A stretch of 64,000 nt of DNA. Origin: Sitta carolinensis. Lineage: Eukaryota > Chordata > Aves > Passeriformes > Sittidae. The stretch is from the NCBI GenBank assembly GCA_032173965.1, contig CM063292.1:3300001-3364000 (forward strand), in the 5' to 3' direction. Of the stretch, positions 57,579 to 64,000 are shown piece by piece. A program made the translations under genes and the position numbers. The notes beneath the pieces were generated by a model that saw only the letters and a program-made list of their open reading frames with translations, was not told the DNA's origin and did no database searches. How positions within the stretch are numbered: position 1 is the first letter of the stretch; each line of letters begins with the position of its first letter.

Positions 57579-60500
57579 CCAGGTTTGGCTTTATGGCCCA
57601 GTGAGCCAAAACACCAGAGGAGGTTTAATTGCAGCCTGTGTATGTCTTGGTGGGAATGAGGGCAATAAATGACATTCACAGCCCACTCAGGCCTTCATCC
57701 CTTTCTCTTCATTTTTCCCAGACATCTGTTTCAGGCCTGGAGTAGCTCACTTTGCTTGTCTTTCAAGGGCTGGTTGATTTGTGTAAGTTTATGTGGGCTG
57801 GGAAACAAAAGAAACCTTCCAACCTTTCTGCCTCTCTTCACCATCAAAATGTCCAATAAAGTTTTTCATTAACCTTAAGACTTCTTCAGGATGAGAGCAA
57901 ATTTCTGTGGAAAGGCAGCTGAAGGGAACAAACAACATCTGCTGTGCAAATATTAAATGCGGGCAGGAGATGAATAGACTTATCTCCTTTATCATGATTA
58001 ACCACATTTCTGCCTTGTAATTTTGGCCTATCACTCAAAAGAAACTGTAATCAGGATGTAATACATCCTATTGGCAAATTACAGCCATGCAGCTGTTGGA
58101 GGCAGCAGCTGAGCCCTTCAGCAATTTAAACTCGGTTTTATTACACCAGGGCAAGGCTCCAGTGAGTATATTAGTGACATGATTTAAAAATAATAAGAGT
58201 TGAATGTTGTCCCACTGAAGTTAATGCCGAGGTCGGTTTTGGTGGGAAGAAGTGTTTTGCCAGAGTCAGGGATGCAGCAGGTCTCGGGGGTGAGCCTGAG
58301 AGCAGAGGAGCTGTGTGAGATCAGCACAAGGCAAGGTGTGAACGCCGCCTTCCCACCGGCATTTCTGCGTTACTACGAGCTGAGAAAAGTTCTGTGTGAG
58401 GAAAAGTTAAATGAAATCTGAATACAGGGCTCAGACAAGATTTATAGCGTGCTCTGGCAAAGTGTGAATTTTCAGCTCTCGTCTTGAACGCGGCAGGGAA
58501 AGGTGTGTTACCATAACAAAGAGCATCAGAAGTGCATTTAACTTAAAATGTCAACGTCTTAATTTTGCTGAGTTCCAAACCAAGACGAAAGCAAGAGCTG
58601 TTACAATTCTTGAGAGCAAGAATCCTGCAAAATTCCCTAAAGGTTTATGCAAAAATTCCCAGTGTTTTTTAGAAAAAGAGCCATAACTGTCATAAAACAG
58701 ATTCCTTTTATGAAGTCACGAATTATTCTGCGGGCTATTAGAAATACCTTGCAAGAGTAAGAGAAGCACTGTTCTCTTTTGTAGATGCCGAGTGACCCTT
58801 GTCTATTTTGCAGTGGGAGGGTTGCAGTGCCCGTATCTAGGGTTCAATATTCCCTGCACTACCCAACAAGATGCTGTTTTCCATTCCATGTGCTGGCTGT
58901 CACCAGATATCATATTCTCTTTGAGAATTATTTGCCTTTTTTCCCCCTAACACTTTTAGTTCAGTTGGAATGACAGGGCTGATAACAAACTTTTCAGGCT
59001 GAATCACGAAATTACTTTTTAAGTCGGAAAGCAGCACTTTCCTTCTCTTTTGAGATGATTTCCAGGAAGCATCTTGCATCTGGCTGCATCATCCTTCTAA
59101 AACACAAAGTTTCTGGAGAATCCTACATCTGGATTCTCACTGGGTTAATGTGGATACAGCTATGGAGTGATTTAATAGGGAATCTCAGTTGTGATCTGTA
59201 TAGAGCAGTCACCTTATCTCACATCAGAGCTGTAAATCAGATATGCCACAACATTTATTATCTTTATCTCCCTTATTTAAGAGCTCGAACCTGTCAGATG
59301 AAAACATAAATCTACTCCTTGCATCAAGCCTCTTAATATTCCAGTTGATGTTTGTTTCCAAAAACTCTCTGCCAACATTTCATTTTCCCCTCATACTGAC
59401 ACTTATTGCCTTAAGTGCTTGGAAAGATAAACAGTGGCTTTAAGCAGTACAATCTCATGATCAGTTTATCAGAGGATTATTACACGGGTGCACAGAGGAG
59501 TCAGTCATAAACTGAGCACTTTTTGCCCTGGCTGCTGATTTAATTGCAGTGAATGGGGTGGAATATTCTGAGAATCACTGACCTGGGATGTAGAGGAGAT
59601 TCAACTTACAATTTTATCCAATTAAAACCCGCTGGGATGGGACTCCAGGTTGTAACTGGGATGCAGGCTGGGGGTGAGGAGAGAAAATGAATTTTGCTGG
59701 GGCTGAACTGGAGTCTTGCAGCTGAGCACAGCAGGACAGACCAGGAACCAGTGGCAAAAGGCTGAAGACAGATTAACAGAAACAACAAAGTAGACACAAA
59801 CAGTTTATGAGGGAAGGTGATTAACCTCTGGAAGAAATAAATTCACCTTTTCATTACAAAGCTAGAACTCTCTTCAGTAGATGCTTGAATGAAGCACCAA
59901 CGACTGGATTTAACAAATGGCCAATACAATTGTCTGCAGTGCACAGATGATTAGATGTGATCTCAGCTCCCTTATGAACTTTAATCATCTTCCCTGTCTC
60001 AGGTACAGTAATACAAGAGATGATTCAAAGTGCATTTTCACAGAGCTCAGATGCACTTTCAGTGGCAAGGCAAAAATGAGTCAACTCTGCTCCAGACTGG
60101 GCAAACAGCTGGAATAAAAATGTCTTGTAGTGTTAGAGGGCTCCAAAGGCAAAACTCATCTCTCAGAGCCATGGGATTCTCAGCCTCAGATAAGAACACA
60201 CAAACCTTTGTTTGCTGTAGTGCTCTTTTTCCTTTTCAGCCCCGTTTTGAATAGATGAAGTTGTTTGAAGTAGGGTTTATGGCTTACACCAAATGCTACT
60301 TTCAGCACAGCCAGAAAAGCTCAGGTCTTCCAGTGGAAAACGTATTTTAGAACTGATGTTGTGTTAAAATAAACCAGCACGAGCTCATCCCCTTAAATGT
60401 AAACCAGGCAAGAAACCAAGAGAGTTTGATTTTAATGCATGTTGGACTGAAATGTAGAAAAGAATCTGCAAGATTTGCTGGGAAAGAGCTGACAGATTAA

Positions 60501-63337
60501 AACAAGGTGTGGAACTGGTGAGTGGCCCCAGCTCTGCCCTCCTGGCACCTGCTGCACCCCAGACAAAGTGCTCAGACAAACTGCCTGCACATCACTGAGT
60601 GTTCCTCTCAGCACATGAAGAGAAACTGAAAGTCTGAACAGGATAAACAGCAAGAAATAACAAATCCTTCACTTAACAGAGGCACAAGACAGAGCAGCCA
60701 CTGCAGGCCCTGCAGAGCTGCTGAGGGGCTCCCACTCCTGCTGCACTCACCATAACCAGGACCCTTCACTCAAGGCAGGAGGGCACAGTGCTCAAAAAAA
60801 GAAGTAAAAGCAATGAAATGTTTGCTAAATTTTCTGACTTTTCCATTCAAGGCTTTAAACTGCTCCCAGCAAGTTGCTCTCTGTTTGCAGAAAGGAGAAT
60901 TACCTCCCCATCCCTTGGGCAGCACAGCAGGGCAGGGGAGCAGGTGCTCCCTGGTTACTCTGCATGGCAAATCCTGTGCAAAATGAGAATGAATCAATGT
61001 CAAACTAAGCTCAGAAGAGTCCAGTTAGGGCAACTGCCAATTAATCATTGCCCTGGGAATGCAACTATCCCTAATATCACTGCACAGCTCTCAGCTTGCC
61101 ATTCCACAAAGATATTTTTTTGGTGAGTTTAAAATCTGCTTACTGGAGCAAGTCCCTATTCTGCTTTCACCAGCTTGGAAAAAAACTCCACACAGGCCAA
61201 AATCCTCCTGAGGTTCAGCTTTATTGGAAATGTAAATCCCAACAAACAAACTTCCTTTCCAGGCTTAACTGTTCCCAGGGTTGCTCCTGGTGACACTTCT
61301 GTGCCAGTCTGACACTTCTTCCTTTTATTTGGTTGTAACTTGTAAATCTGAGTGATCCAACAATAATATTGTTCCTTTTTGCTGGCTTCAGTATTTGAGC
61401 TGGGTGCAGCTCTGCCTGTACAAGAGCAGGTTGTTAGAATTATTACCCAGCTACAACTCTTCTCAAATACACACAATCCTTCCAAATTCACATTTTACTA
61501 CATTATTTATACCAACAGATGTCAAGGCAAGAATACACTGGATTGCTTCCTGGAAACTGTACTGATTTCTGTTTGGGAATAATTCTCCTAATGAAAAACA
61601 CTTTAGAGGCGAGGATGTTTTCAAAGCAACGAGTCCTGGCACGTTAGACATTGAAAATAAAGATATGCTTTTCTGTATCCTAAAAGAATTCCACAAAATT
61701 CACACATACTTGGGAAAACAAAAGATCTTTTTGTATGTGTGTGAAAATTGACCCACTGCTGGAGCAAGAAATTGAAGCAAACAAACAAATCTGCAATGAG
61801 GACAGATCGTTTGGGGACTTCTTTACTATGTAGATTCTCAGACCACTCATAGCAGTGATTTTTGAAATTCTTTGCTTTTGAAAGGTTCTTTGTGAGGGAA
61901 ATGAGGTCTAGATGGAATCAGGGCTTTGGAAGCTGGAATAGAAACAGAATTCCTCAGAATTTCTCATGAAACAGAGCACTTTTCATGTTCTAAGCATGGC
62001 AGACCAATACAAATCATAGATGGGCCTGAAATTCAGTGTTCATATCCACAGGCAGATCTGCCTTTCCACTCTGTTTCAAGGGAAAGGAGGAAAAGACATC
62101 CCCAGTTAATGTTCAGAATCTGCTGAACACCGAGGGGACAAAGAGCTCCCATTCAGCAGCCTAACTGACTGGGACATGAGATGGATTTGGGATAAACCTC
62201 CATGGAACCCTGAAAATTCTCCTCCCAAGGGATATGGGAGTACCCAGATCCTCCCAGGGACCTCTGGTATTTTCCAGGACAGAACTGGAGAACTCTTGCC
62301 TGTCTCCTCACCCTCTCACAGCCTCCCTTGTGGCTGGACACACTGCAGCTTGCTGCAGTGATTAATTAATGTGCCTCTGCAAATGACTTCATGCAAGGAA
62401 ATTACAGCAGCATCTCCTCTGCTGGTATCATCTGAGATAAGCTCTGAAATTGTACCTCCCTCTCCTTTCCTACAGAACAACCTTTTTACTCAGCCAGGCT
62501 CTCTGTCCAGGTTAAGTTTCAACAGTTACAAATGTGGTGTGGTGAAAGCACCTCCAGAGAAAACGTCTCATAAATAGTAATAGGGTGCTGTGTTACCCTC
62601 TCACTCTTCCAGAGTGAAAGGTGATTTCATTTCAACAAAGAAGTGCAGGAGAAATGGTAAAAATCATTTATTACAGGTCATCTGCTCCTTCTCTCTGTTC
62701 CTGTTGATTAAGCAGAGAGGAGAATAACAAACTCAGAAGTGTGATTTTTTTTTTTTATTGCGCATTCATAGCTTTTGTTGGATTCAACAACATGAATTAT
62801 TGCTGAGCTACATCTGTTAGAGAACACTGTCCAGGTAAAATCAGCTTCTACTGGCTCCTGTTCAGATGAAATCAATAGGCTTTTTGCCATCATTTTTATA
62901 GGCCCAGATATTGCTGTAAAATGCAAGGGAAAAATATTTGGACAGGCAGACACATACGATGTGTCTGTGCAAACTGAAGCCAAAGCTTTTCAGCCTCCAG
63001 CAAGATTGTGTTCTTAATTAAGGGTAAAAAGGAAGAATAACTTGATTCAGAAATAACATTATCTTTCCTCCAGCTCCCCTCATACCAGAAGGTGATTTTG
63101 GTTTCAGCACCATTAATGAAAAGCACAGAGTATCAAAGATCCACGTGCAGCGCTGCAGAGCTCCCCTGCCATGCTGGTTAAAACCAAGCTCTGATTAATC
63201 TGGAGCATGGGCCAGGTGTCCTGAGCTGGTTTTCAAGATAAGGGGTGGCTGGAGGTTGGGGAACATCTTGGGGGATCTATTAAATGGAAACAGTTTCTCT
63301 GCAAGGTCACCAGGCCAGGATGTCCCAGTTGGTGAGC

Positions 63338-63448
63338 TCAGGAAGAAATGATCCCTAAAAGGGAAGAAATGATCCCTGAAAGAGAACAAATGATCCCTCA
63401 AAGGGAACAAAAGATCCCTAAAAGGGAACAAAAGATCCCTAAAAGAGA
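63338..63448. repeat. Minisatellite, 21-bp unit, about 5 copies
   Basis: Units are AAAGGGAACAAAAGATCCCT-like, with GAAGAAATG and GAACAAATG variants. AGGGA and TCCCT arms within and between units give it weak dyad symmetry. Confidence 0.93.
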
Positions 63449-64000
63449 TGTTTTCCACTGCTCTGGCATTGACAGCTTCATCACCGCAGTGTGGTTGCAT
63501 TTTTATCCCTCTTTTCTGTGTGAAAAGTTTTGCATTATCTTCAGGCTTAACCCTGCCAAAGGGCCATGCCCACTGGAGGGATTGCTCTGTAGCTGCAATC
63601 TCCTCTTTGATGCAGCTCCTTGAACACTTTCCTACAAGAGGAAGCCGTTCTCGAGGTTAATTGAAGAATGTAGAAGTGATGATGGGTTTTGTTTTCTTCA
63701 GTCCTCAATCTTTGCCTGAGAAAGGCTTCAAAGAAATCAGCATTTTCTGTATTTGCTGGCTCCCCAGTGATAAGAGGGAATGACATACAGAGTTCCTGTA
63801 CTTCCTGTACCCCTGCACATCCCAGGGTAGCAGAGGACAAATGATGGCACAGGCTGGGGCACCTTCCTGTCCGGGTTTATTCCCTTTGGCTCACACCTGG
63901 ATCAGTGGGGAGAGGCAGCTGAATCCAGAGGACACAGTCAGAGCCTCTAAATTAGCATTTAACTTTTCTCTGTGCGCAGGGCTTTGGACAGTGATATGGT

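Larger units (their letters stand above)
53326..64000. other. Sequence downstream of COTL1, no recognised gene
   Basis: Synteny would place MEAK7 (TLDC1) next, but I saw no stretch resembling its known N-terminus or TLDc domain. It contains two CR1 fragments, a duplicated ~160-bp element, two minisatellites and an A/AAAAG repeat, all listed separately. The remaining sequence is ordinary intergenic or intronic DNA. Confidence 0.5.

Noticed and set aside
53326..64000. Possible MEAK7 exons expected from synteny
   Set aside because: No frame resembled the MEAK7 N-terminus or TLDc domain, so the gene is probably beyond the window or its exons are not recognisable by eye.
1..64000. CRISPR arrays, prokaryotic defence systems, insertion sequences, tRNA or rRNA genes
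   Set aside because: None are present. Spaced repeats here are head-to-tail minisatellites without unique spacers, in a vertebrate genome.

Overview
The window is nuclear DNA from a bird. The evidence is several fragments of CR1 retrotransposons with the avian 3' end, spliced vertebrate genes with GT-AG introns, and many GC-rich minisatellites. The gene order USP10 (-), KLHL36 (-), COTL1 (+) is the mirror image of human 16q24.1 (from memory), so this is a conserved syntenic block, probably on the bird equivalent of chicken chromosome 11. There are no operons, CRISPR arrays or prokaryotic mobile systems. Nearly all long reading frames are chance frames in repeats, CpG islands or antisense to real exons.

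Layout. Positions 1-7326 are the start of USP10 intron 1, and the 7-codon first coding exon is at 7327-7347 in a CpG island. A 1.2-kb GC-rich minisatellite (7613-8853) lies directly upstream of that promoter. Positions 8880-16065 are intergenic, with CR1 fragments, a 92-bp tandem duplication, a 41-bp minisatellite and the KLHL36 3' UTR. KLHL36 occupies 28619-16066 on the minus strand as four coding exons (615 aa), including a 20-codon first exon. Positions 28620-33263 hold the KLHL36 and COTL1 CpG-island promoters, which point away from each other, with two minisatellites between them. COTL1 occupies 33264-52081 on the plus strand as four coding exons. Its 3' UTR probably ends near 53.3 kb. 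No coding exon was recognised from 53.3 to 64 kb, which holds CR1 pieces, a duplicated ~160-bp element and minisatellites. In human the next gene would be MEAK7.

The genes do not form one pathway. USP10 is a deubiquitinase, KLHL36 is a BTB-Kelch protein of the kind that acts as a CUL3 substrate adaptor, and COTL1 is a small F-actin-binding ADF-H protein.

The most notable observations are these. An apparent one-base insertion in the last COTL1 exon replaces the conserved C-terminus. Each of the three promoters has a tandem repeat at or just upstream of its CpG island. The COTL1 promoter carries an exact ATF4/CHOP-type composite element. A ~160-bp element is present twice near 55.0 and 56.7 kb. 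I did not find a convincing new biological system. All identifications come from reading the sequence and remembered family sequences, without database searches.
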